NCBI GenBank assembly: GCA_002392545.1
Contig: DGHF01000112.1
Span: 22,434 to 39,801, forward strand
Direction of reading: 5' to 3'
Origin: Ruminococcus sp. UBA3855
GTDB taxonomy: Bacteria; Bacillota; Clostridia; Oscillospirales; Ruminococcaceae
DNA length: 17,368 nt
The translations under genes and the position numbers were made by a program. The notes beneath the pieces were generated by a model, which had not been told where the DNA came from, did no database searches, and was given only the letters and a program-made list of their open reading frames with translations. Shown here piece by piece: positions 11,340-17,368 of the stretch; within the stretch, counting starts at the first letter, position 1; each line of letters begins with the position of its first letter.

Positions 11340-11565
11340 TTGTCTATTCCCTCCCTTTGCCACCAAGACAGAGGTTCTATCCTCGGTTTATCAGAACGTT
11401 TTATGTAATACGTCCGGACAGTCCCCGCTTTGGATAGTATATACTAACTTTCCACATGGAAAAGCAGTTATCATAACCATTATCTGTTTGTGAGTATTTT
11501 TTAAGTGAATGAAAATCCTAAGATAACCATAGTATAATTATACCATACCGCTGGAAATTTGTCAA
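11340..11565 (-). promoter_or_regulatory. rpsU promoter and long leader
   Basis: On the minus strand TTGACA (11565 to 11560), 17 bp, TATAAT (11542 to 11537), with TG one base before the -10: a perfect extended promoter beginning 28 bp after the leuS stop. A 12-bp palindrome GTATAATTATAC covers the -10. The leader of about 190 nt contains a 12-bp palindrome TAGTATATACTA (11435-11446), a hairpin CTTTCC/GGAAAG near 11450-11463, and GAGG/CCTC pairing about 35 nt before the ribosome site that competes with CCGAGG/TCTTGG. I recognise no known riboswitch. No clear terminator separates leuS from this promoter. Confidence 0.8.
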
Positions 11566-11593
11566 TAGATTTCTGAAAAGAGCCTGATTTTTG

Positions 11594-14002
11594 TCATTTT
11601 ACAACAAAATTCACAAGCTTATTTTGTACATAAATCTGCTTGACAATAGTTTTTCCCTCTGTTACCTCTGCAACTTTGGGTTCAGCCATAGCCTGAGCGA
11701 GAACAGCATCCTTTTCAGCATTGACAGGAATCTGAATTCTGGAGCGGAGTTTTCCATTCACCTGAACCACGATTTCAACCGTTTCATCCTGACAGAGAGA
11801 CTCATCATATTCGCACCATTTCTGCTCATTGAGAACACCGCCGAAATTGCAAACTTCATAAATTTCCTCTGTCATGTGCGGAGCGAACGGATTTAACAGG
11901 ATAACCAGCGTTCTGTATTCGGCACGGTTAATGCTTCCGGTTGCATAAATATCATTGACCAGAGCCATCATGGAAGCAATGGCAGTATTAAATTTCAGGG
12001 ATTCAATATCTTCTGAAACCTTCTTGATGGTCTTGTGGAAAGCGGAGAGCAGTTCCGGACGGTATTCATCGCCGTCGGTCAGGATTTCCTGCAAAGCCCA
12101 CACACGTTCAAGGAAACGCTTGCAGCCCTTGATACTTGCAGTACTCCATGGAGCTGTTTTCTCAAAATCGCCGACGAACATTTCATACATACGGAGCGTA
12201 TCTGCACCATACTGACGGATAACATCATCCGGATTGATGACATTTCCACGAGACTTAGACATTTTTTCGCCGTTTTCGCCGAGAATCATACCGTGGGAAG
12301 TTCTTCTCATGTACGGTTCTTTGCAGGGAACGGAATCAATGTCATACAGGAACTTATTCCAGAATCTGGAATACAGCAGATGTAAGGTAGTATGCTCCAT
12401 ACCGCCGTTATACCAGTCAACAGGCATCCAGTATTCCAAAGCCTCTTTAGATGCTAACTCCTTGTCATTGTGGGGGTCGCAGTAGCGAAGGAAGTACCAA
12501 GACGAACCAGCCCACTGAGGCATGGTATCTGTTTCACGCTTTGCAGGCGCACCACAGCAAGGACAAGTGGTATTGATGAAGCTTTCCAGAGTTGCCAGCG
12601 GAGATTCACCGTTATCAGTCGGCATATAGCTTTCTACATCCGGCAGACGGAGGGGAAGTTCTTCTTCCGGAATAGCAACCCAACCGCATTTTTCGCAGTT
12701 CACCAGTGGAATGGGTTCACCCCAATATCTCTGACGGCTGAATACCCAGTCACGGAGTTTGTAATTGACTTTTCTGTGTCCCTTGCCTGTTTCTTCGAGC
12801 CAGTCCTTAATTTTGACTTTGGCATCTTCCACGGAAAGACCTGTCAGGAATCCGGAATTCACCATCACGCCAGTAGCGCAGTCTGTGAAAGCGCATTCCT
12901 CAATGTTACCGCCTGCAACAACTTCCACCATAGGAATGTTGAAAACCTTTGCAAATTCCCAGTCACGGTCATCATGAGCAGGTACAGCCATGATTGCACC
13001 TGTGCCGTAGCTCATCAGAACATAGTCAGAAATGAAAATCGGGATTTCCTGACCGTTGACAGGGTTGACAGCCTTGACACCTTCCAGCTTGACACCAGTT
13101 TTATCTTTATTCATTTCGGTTCTGTCGAAATCAGACTTCTTAGAAGCCTGTTCCTGATAAGCCTTGATAGCGTCCATGTTGGTCAGTCTGTCCGCCCATT
13201 TTTCAATCATGGGGTGTTCGGGAGCGATAACCATATAAGTAGCACCAAACAGCGTGTCAGGGCGAGTGGTATAAACTGTGAGAGTATCGCCGGCGGTGGT
13301 ATCGAAATCGACTTCCGCACCCTCTGAACGACCAATCCAGTTAATTTGTGTGGTCTTGATTCTGTCGAAATAATTCACGTCTTTGAGGTCATCAATCAAA
13401 CGCTGTGCATATTCCGTGATTTTGAGCATCCATTGGCTCTTGACCTTGCGGACAACTTCGCCACCGCAACGTTCACAGCATCCGCCGACAACTTCCTCAT
13501 TCGCCAGTACAACTTTACAGGAAGTACACCAGTTGACAGCCATTTCCTTTTTATAAGCAAGTCCTTTTTTGAAAAGCTGAATGAAAATCCATTGTGTCCA
13601 CTTGAAATAATCGGGGTCAGTGGTGTTGACTTCTCTGTCCCAGTCAAAAGACAGACCGATAGATTTCAGCTGACTTTTGAAATGTGCCACGTTATTTTTG
13701 GTAACAATTGCCGGATGAATTTTATTTTTGATAGCAAAATTTTCAGTCGGCAGACCGAACGCATCCCAACCCATGGGGAAAAGCACATTATAACCCTGCA
13801 TTCTGCGCTTTCTTGCGACAATATCCATGGCGGTGTAAGGTCTTGGGTGACCGATATGCAGACCCTGACCGGAAGGATAGGGAAATTCTACCAGAGCATA
13901 AAATTTCGGCTTGGTATAGTCATTTTCCGCATGGAATGTGTTGTGCTCATCCCAATAGGTCTGCCATTTCTGTTCGATTTTTTGATAATCATACTTGTTC
14001 AC
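11594..14002 (-). CDS. leuS: Leucyl-tRNA synthetase
   Basis: 802 residues, the bacterial length. LeuRS charges tRNA-Leu and edits mischarged products. Class I signatures: HIGH at 49-52 (GLHIGHPRPY) and KMSKS at 580-584. The CP1 editing domain (about 225-415) contains the Thr-rich TTRPDTLFGATYM and AVPAHDDRDWEFA with the conserved editing aspartate. Cys pairs at 159-162 and 176-179 (CTSC, CERC) and again CEKC and CPCC suggest zinc modules. The catalytic and anticodon-binding regions are complete. Start is GTG at 14002 with AGAAGG 8 nt upstream. It is the last gene of the yhbY to leuS operon and follows a small membrane protein by 16 bp. Long plus-strand open frames opposite it are codon shadows. 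Confidence 0.98.
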   Translation of the reverse strand: MNKYDYQKIEQKWQTYWDEHNTFHAENDYTKPKFYALVEFPYPSGQGLHIGHPRPYTAMDIVARKRRMQGYNVLFPMGWDAFGLPTENFAIKNKIHPAIVTKNNVAHFKSQLKSIGLSFDWDREVNTTDPDYFKWTQWIFIQLFKKGLAYKKEMAVNWCTSCKVVLANEEVVGGCCERCGGEVVRKVKSQWMLKITEYAQRLIDDLKDVNYFDRIKTTQINWIGRSEGAEVDFDTTAGDTLTVYTTRPDTLFGATYMVIAPEHPMIEKWADRLTNMDAIKAYQEQASKKSDFDRTEMNKDKTGVKLEGVKAVNPVNGQEIPIFISDYVLMSYGTGAIMAVPAHDDRDWEFAKVFNIPMVEVVAGGNIEECAFTDCATGVMVNSGFLTGLSVEDAKVKIKDWLEETGKGHRKVNYKLRDWVFSRQRYWGEPIPLVNCEKCGWVAIPEEELPLRLPDVESYMPTDNGESPLATLESFINTTCPCCGAPAKRETDTMPQWAGSSWYFLRYCDPHNDKELASKEALEYWMPVDWYNGGMEHTTLHLLYSRFWNKFLYDIDSVPCKEPYMRRTSHGMILGENGEKMSKSRGNVINPDDVIRQYGADTLRMYEMFVGDFEKTAPWSTASIKGCKRFLERVWALQEILTDGDEYRPELLSAFHKTIKKVSEDIESLKFNTAIASMMALVNDIYATGSINRAEYRTLVILLNPFAPHMTEEIYEVCNFGGVLNEQKWCEYDESLCQDETVEIVVQVNGKLRSRIQIPVNAEKDAVLAQAMAEPKVAEVTEGKTIVKQIYVQNKLVNFVVK

Positions 14003-14018
14003 GGGAAAAACCTTCTTT

Positions 14019-14342
14019 CTAAGATTTACTAAAATATGCCTTTATATCCTGCGAAAAAATCAGCACCACAGAACCAGCCAAATCCAGTATCCCTTCTGTA
14101 AGATACAGCCATGATGACGGAAAATTCCGCAAGTTATCCGGTAAATGCCAAACAGCGATAAAAGCAATCACTGCCCCAGCAACGTAATTTGTGTATTCTG
14201 ATAAATTCAAATAGAAAAATACGGAAATCACAAACGGTATCAGCATTGAAAAGATGGAAGCACCAAGCATCACATTTACAAATTGCTTCACAAGCAGATA
14301 AATGCCGATTGCCATTGCAATTTTTTTGCCGTTTTCAGCCAT
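14019..14342 (-). CDS. Small multi-spanning membrane protein, unknown function
   Basis: 107 residues, largely hydrophobic, with about four predicted membrane segments (around 8-24, 28-47, 51-66 and 78-97) and short polar loops; WHLPDNLRNFPSSW forms the longest loop. There are no motifs I can name. Its ATG shares one base with the rsfS stop codon (TAATG), so translation is coupled to rsfS, and leuS starts 16 bp after it. This insertion between rsfS and leuS is extra to the core order, in which rsfS and leuS are normally adjacent. A real gene is likely because the overlap is tight and the hydrophobic pattern is coherent. Its role is unknown. Confidence 0.75.
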   Translation of the reverse strand: MAENGKKIAMAIGIYLLVKQFVNVMLGASIFSMLIPFVISVFFYLNLSEYTNYVAGAVIAFIAVWHLPDNLRNFPSSWLYLTEGILDLAGSVVLIFSQDIKAYFSKS

Positions 14343-14713
14343 TAGTTTTCTTCACCTTCATTCACAATGAATTGTGAAATATCCACCTCTTCGGCATCTG
14401 CCCAAAGCTGTTCAAGGCGGTAAAATTCTCTTGTTTCCTGATAAAATACGTGTACAATCACATCCAGATAATCCAGAATATACCAGTCCGCACCATTTGC
14501 GCCCTCACGGTGATGGGGTTCAATTCCCTGCTGAGAAAGCTGAAATTCCGCCTCATCTGCCAGAGTTCTGGTGTGGGTTGTGCTTGTACCGTTGGCGATA
14601 ACAAAATAATCGCCGAGAATTGTCAGATTCGTGACTTTCAGAACACGGATATTCTCTGCCCTTTTGGAGTCAAGAGCCTTCACAATGATTTTAATTTTTT
14701 CTTCTGCTGTCAT
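14342..14713 (-). CDS. rsfS: Ribosome silencing factor RsfS (YbeB/Iojap family)
   Basis: 123 residues, typical for the family. RsfS binds uL14 on the large subunit and blocks subunit joining when nutrients are low. The core reads VTNLTILGDYFVIANGTSTTHTRTLADE, then GADWYILDYLDVIVHVF and EFYRLEQLWADAE, the standard Iojap signature with the ILDY(L)DVIVHVF block. The ATG has AAAGGA 8 nt upstream. It lies 19 bp after the LCP gene and overlaps the next gene by one base. The position between LCP/nadD and leuS is the common order in Clostridia and supports the assignment. Confidence 0.96.
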   Translation of the reverse strand: MTAEEKIKIIVKALDSKRAENIRVLKVTNLTILGDYFVIANGTSTTHTRTLADEAEFQLSQQGIEPHHREGANGADWYILDYLDVIVHVFYQETREFYRLEQLWADAEEVDISQFIVNEGEEN

Positions 14714-14732
14714 ACACTCATTCCTTTCAAAA

Positions 14733-15965
14733 TTATTGGATTTCCTTCAGCAAATCTTCATAATGTGAACTGAAATTAGGAGCATTCCCGCCGTTTTCGT
14801 CAACATCCTGAAGATTTGTGCTATTGCTGTCATATTGGGTATCCTGATAATATTCTTCTGGTACCCATTCTTCAATGGTGCTTTCGTCCATTTTCAAGGG
14901 AACTTGCTGTGTCCGGAAATTTTCGTTCAGCATATCCAATGCCGCTTGTTTATGAATAGACCATGTCGCCTGACTGCCAACAGTACAATATTCCCCAGGG
15001 AGAATGAACACATTGACTTTACTCATTTCAATTGTGCTGGCAAGGTCAGCAATTCTGGCAATATCATTCAAACTCAAATCAGATGCAATCAATTCTTCCT
15101 TGTAAACTTTATTGACTGCGGTAAGAATCTGTAAATCCGTCATACTGATAGCTTTTTTCATTGCCGCCGCCATGAAAAGCCGTTGTGCCTGTACTCTGTC
15201 AATATCTCCACCCTGATACCCATGACGGAAACGAACCAGCCATTCCGACTGTTGACCGTTTAAGACCTGTTCGCCTTCTTCAATGACTTTGTCCGCTTCA
15301 AAAATAACACGATAGGGCATATCAATTGGGATACCTCCCACAATGTCGACAATATTAACAATATTGTCGCAAGTTGTCGTAATATAAGCATCTACAGGAA
15401 CTCCAAAGCTTTCCTGCACCGCATTGACAACACGCTGTATTTTACTCTTTCGCCTTGTACCGCCGTTATAAATACCATTAAATTTCTTAGAAATTTGGTT
15501 GGAATAAGCCGGCATATAGGTATCACGGGGAATCTGGAGAATATTCAGACTGGCTGTATTCAAGTTGAACTGCATCAGATAATTCACATCATGCAGGTAG
15601 CCACCACCATTTTCCTTAGAATCAAATCCAAGAAATAAAATTGTGAACTGTCCCTCAATAGTCTGATGGAGGTCAAGACCGTCATCAAACAGCTTGTCAA
15701 CGTTTTCCTTATATTCGACAGAAACCTTGTCACTGTTGGACTGGTTGATTTCACCCTCGATATATTTCACAGGCTGTCTGTTTTTGAGGTAATTCATGAT
15801 AGATACCTGTGTAATCTCACGTTCAGCGGTTGTGAATCTCACAATTGGCGCATTGAATATCATGAGCAACATCAGTGCCAACGTCAGAATTCCCACTGCA
15901 ATGGTTATCAGAACATTGACAGCGGTTTCATTTTTTGAATGTTTCCGGACGTTCTTTTTCTTCAT
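14733..15965 (-). CDS. LytR-CpsA-Psr (LCP) family wall-polymer ligase
   Basis: 410 residues: a basic cytoplasmic tail (MKKKNVRKHSKNE), one membrane segment (about 17-38), and an extracellular LCP domain from about 105 to 275. LCP enzymes transfer teichoic acid or capsule precursors from undecaprenyl phosphate to peptidoglycan. Visible signature residues are Asp115 (FLGFDS), Arg147 (IPRDTYMP), the FNGIYNGGT and DIVGGIPIDMP segments, and Arg245, Arg247, Asp254 and Arg257 (VRFRHGYQGGDIDR), the pyrophosphate-binding arginines. The usual RSD motif is LHD here (124-126): the aspartate stays but the arginine is replaced. A region of about 130 residues rich in acidic and Asn residues follows the domain. 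The ATG overlaps the NadD-YqeK stop by four bases (ATGA). Its place in the nadD-rsfS operon is conserved in Clostridia. Confidence 0.93.
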   Translation of the reverse strand: MKKKNVRKHSKNETAVNVLITIAVGILTLALMLLMIFNAPIVRFTTAEREITQVSIMNYLKNRQPVKYIEGEINQSNSDKVSVEYKENVDKLFDDGLDLHQTIEGQFTILFLGFDSKENGGGYLHDVNYLMQFNLNTASLNILQIPRDTYMPAYSNQISKKFNGIYNGGTRRKSKIQRVVNAVQESFGVPVDAYITTTCDNIVNIVDIVGGIPIDMPYRVIFEADKVIEEGEQVLNGQQSEWLVRFRHGYQGGDIDRVQAQRLFMAAAMKKAISMTDLQILTAVNKVYKEELIASDLSLNDIARIADLASTIEMSKVNVFILPGEYCTVGSQATWSIHKQAALDMLNENFRTQQVPLKMDESTIEEWVPEEYYQDTQYDSNSTNLQDVDENGGNAPNFSSHYEDLLKEIQ

Positions 15966-17170
15966 TCAGCTGAACTCCCTTTCTTTTGCTCTGGCTGTTT
16001 TCCAAACCGGAGCATATAGCTGTTATATGCCTCTATCGTATAATGCGGAAGAAGACCGCCTTTTTTCAGCACGGAACTGATGGCATCCGTGAGGGCTTCC
16101 AGCATGGCAACTTGTAAATTTTCAGAAGCACGACGTCGCATTTTTTCCACGCCTTTATAATTTCTTTCTTCGGAAATCATATCCGCAATGTAAACAATTT
16201 CCTCCAGCAAGGACATCCCAGCTCTGCCCACAGTATGAAATCTGACCGCATTCAAAATATCTTCGTCCTGAATATCGAACTCTCTCCGAATAAAATTTGC
16301 TCCTGCGATTCCGTGCCATAGCTTGCGTGAATGCAGTTCTGCATCATCCGGCGCAAACGGACCGGAAATCATCAGTGCATATTGTTCCTCGTCACTTAAT
16401 TCCTTGCAGATATCATGAACCAATCCTGCAAAATACGCCTTTTCAATGTCTGCTCCGTACTTCTGGGCAAGCATCTTTGAAGCCCTCGCAACATTACAAG
16501 AATGCTGAAATCTCTTCTTTGTCAGATTTTTTTCTAAAAATACCGTCCTTTCCCTGATATGATACATTGAACCACTTCCTGAATATAAATTCTGTTCCTT
16601 AATATATTGTACTATTTTTCCGGATAAATAGCAAGAATAATTTTGTGATTTTCTTATCATAGTGCGAATTTTTGTAGAAGATACCGCAAAGCTGTCCACG
16701 TCAACAACACAAATTTTGCCATATTGACCCAATGTTTTCGCAAATTTTTCCAGACATTTGATTTCTCCGTCTTTTCTTGCCATTCCAACCAGTGTCACAT
16801 ATTTTAAAATCTCTTTCCACTGATACCATGTGTCAAAACTCAGAAACATATCACTTCCCACAAGGAGGAAAAACGTATCATCCGGTCTGCTTTCCGAAAA
16901 ATGCTTGACAGTGTAGTAAGTATAGCTGATTCTTTCCTGTTGGAGTTCGTAATCATCCACACGCATCCATGGAAATTCACTTGCTGCGAGTTCACACATG
17001 GCAAGCCTCTGATTTTCGGGAGCATACTCATCCATAGAACGATGAGGGGAAATTTTAGAGGGAATCAGCCACACTTCATCGAGATTGAGGGCAGAGCGAA
17101 CACTTTCCGCCAAATGCATATGTCCGAGATGTGGCGGATTGAAACTACCGCCAAAAATTCCGATACGCAT
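15962..17170 (-). CDS. nadD: Fused NadD (NaMN adenylyltransferase) and YqeK (HD-domain Ap4A hydrolase)
   Basis: 402 residues in two domains normally encoded by adjacent genes. Residues 1-195 are NadD, which forms nicotinate adenine dinucleotide: GGSFNPPHLGH (7-17, with the two histidines) and SSTKIR (164-169) are intact. After a short SGSGS linker, residues about 202-390 are YqeK, an HD-domain phosphohydrolase that splits Ap4A symmetrically. Metal residues are His223, His252-Asp253 (VHDICKE), His286, His312 and Asp330. No stop or frameshift divides the parts. Met202 has its own ribosome-binding-like site, so YqeK may also be made alone. The ATG shares one base with the yhbY stop (TAATG), and the TGA overlaps the LCP start by four bases. 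Joining NAD synthesis to Ap4A breakdown in one chain is known in some Firmicutes. Confidence 0.95.
   Translation of the reverse strand: MRIGIFGGSFNPPHLGHMHLAESVRSALNLDEVWLIPSKISPHRSMDEYAPENQRLAMCELAASEFPWMRVDDYELQQERISYTYYTVKHFSESRPDDTFFLLVGSDMFLSFDTWYQWKEILKYVTLVGMARKDGEIKCLEKFAKTLGQYGKICVVDVDSFAVSSTKIRTMIRKSQNYSCYLSGKIVQYIKEQNLYSGSGSMYHIRERTVFLEKNLTKKRFQHSCNVARASKMLAQKYGADIEKAYFAGLVHDICKELSDEEQYALMISGPFAPDDAELHSRKLWHGIAGANFIRREFDIQDEDILNAVRFHTVGRAGMSLLEEIVYIADMISEERNYKGVEKMRRRASENLQVAMLEALTDAISSVLKKGGLLPHYTIEAYNSYMLRFGKQPEQKKGSSAE
16565..16580 (-). promoter_or_regulatory. yqeK: Internal ribosome site and ATG for free YqeK
   Basis: Within the fusion the minus strand reads AGGAAGTGGTTCAATG: AGGAAG (16580 to 16575), 7 nt, then an in-frame ATG at 16567 encoding Met202. 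This is where a stand-alone YqeK would begin (MYHIRERTVFLEKNL). It may be a relic of two separate genes or a working internal start giving a 201-residue product. Confidence 0.5.
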
Positions 17171-17368
17171 TATCTCGCCGCTTTCAGGTCAATGACGGGG
17201 CTTTGTGCGTTTCGTCTGAACAATACAAACCTGCTCCCGATAACCTGCACCACGTCAGATTTTGTGAGTTCTGCGAGTTCCTCAGCGGCTTCTCTTGCAG
17301 TATATTCGGAATTTTCCAGCACACGGAGTTTAATCAGTTCACGCTTGCGGAGTGCATCATCCACCTGA
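17170..17368 (-). CDS. yhbY: YhbY family RNA-binding protein, N-terminus outside the window
   Basis: The visible 66 residues are the C-terminal two thirds of a CRM-domain YhbY protein (usual length about 95-100): QVDDALRKRELIKLRVLEN, then EAAEELAELTKSDVVQVIG and RFVLFRRN. The frame stays open to the window edge (CAG codon before the GTG at 17364), so the real start lies beyond 17368; the GTG is internal. YhbY associates with pre-50S ribosomal particles. Its stop codon overlaps the nadD start by one base, placing it upstream in the same operon, the order commonly seen after obgE in Firmicutes. Confidence 0.93.
   Translation of the reverse strand, partial: QVDDALRKRELIKLRVLENSEYTAREAAEELAELTKSDVVQVIGSRFVLFRRNAQSPVIDLKAAR

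Noticed and set aside
11400..11536. Short frames in the rpsU leader (18 and 29 codons) as leader peptides
   Set aside because: Neither has a ribosome site and no run of regulatory codons is seen; structure is the better explanation of the leader.
12470..14032. Two long plus-strand open frames (285 and 228 codons) opposite leuS
   Set aside because: They are shadows of leuS codon use: no ribosome site, no domain pattern, and the opposite frame is a complete LeuRS.
11600..14100. T-box leader for leuS
   Set aside because: leuS starts 16 bp after the preceding gene within an operon; no room and no T-box sequence.

Overview
The window reads as the chromosome of a gut Firmicute of the Ruminococcaceae/Oscillospiraceae type (Ruminococcus-like). 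This is inferred from gene order and protein style: a yhbY - nadD/yqeK - LCP - rsfS - leuS run, a yqeG - aroQ - pepP - efp - CD1247-type run, a clostridial ANTAR protein beside a glutamine-synthetase relative, moderately AT-rich DNA and strong sigma-A promoters. Apart from the transposon remnant at the left edge and one TetR-type regulator, every gene lies on the minus strand. I see no tRNA, rRNA or CRISPR array, and no gene-free stretch longer than 300 bases.

Layout. 1-603 is the right part of an IS200/IS605-type element. Its tnpB survives as three blocks in three reading frames, separated by two internal deletions, while the right end still folds as an omega-RNA-like pseudoknot. 646-1827 encodes a membrane-anchored PASTA protein without a kinase domain. 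2087-3487 is a two-gene operon (AraC-type regulator, then a small anchored Pro/Thr-rich protein), divergent from a TetR-type regulator (3741-4361). Two consensus promoters stand back to back in the shared intergenic region, with clustered inverted repeats downstream of one and a short palindrome downstream of the other. 4424-6305 is an operon of a glutamine-synthetase-like protein and an ANTAR protein. Both have lost the residues that define their family's chemistry: three active-site Glu are Lys in the first, and the whole phosphorylation site is gone in the second. 6442-7360 holds a flavin-reductase-like protein and an unrecognised small protein.

7424-11339 is a housekeeping run in transcription order rpsU, yqeG, aroQ, pepP, efp, CD1247-type zinc-ribbon protein. 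It has a full consensus promoter and a leader of about 190 nt before rpsU, a UUCG-capped terminator after rpsU, and a second promoter before efp. AroQ carries an unexplained C-terminal extension of about 160 residues. 11594-17368 is a tightly coupled operon running from yhbY (cut by the right edge) through a NadD-YqeK fusion, an LCP protein, rsfS and a small membrane protein to leuS. Several junctions overlap by 1-4 nt.

How they work together. The right half combines translation (S21, EF-P, LeuRS, RsfS, YhbY), NAD synthesis, Ap4A turnover, the shikimate pathway, peptide breakdown and wall-polymer attachment. The left half is accessory and regulatory. The most unusual candidate system is the pseudo-glutamine-synthetase plus pseudo-receiver ANTAR pair, which could be a nitrogen-sensing RNA-antitermination module rather than an enzyme and a two-component regulator. 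Start sites were chosen by ribosome-binding site, and several differ from the longest open frame.
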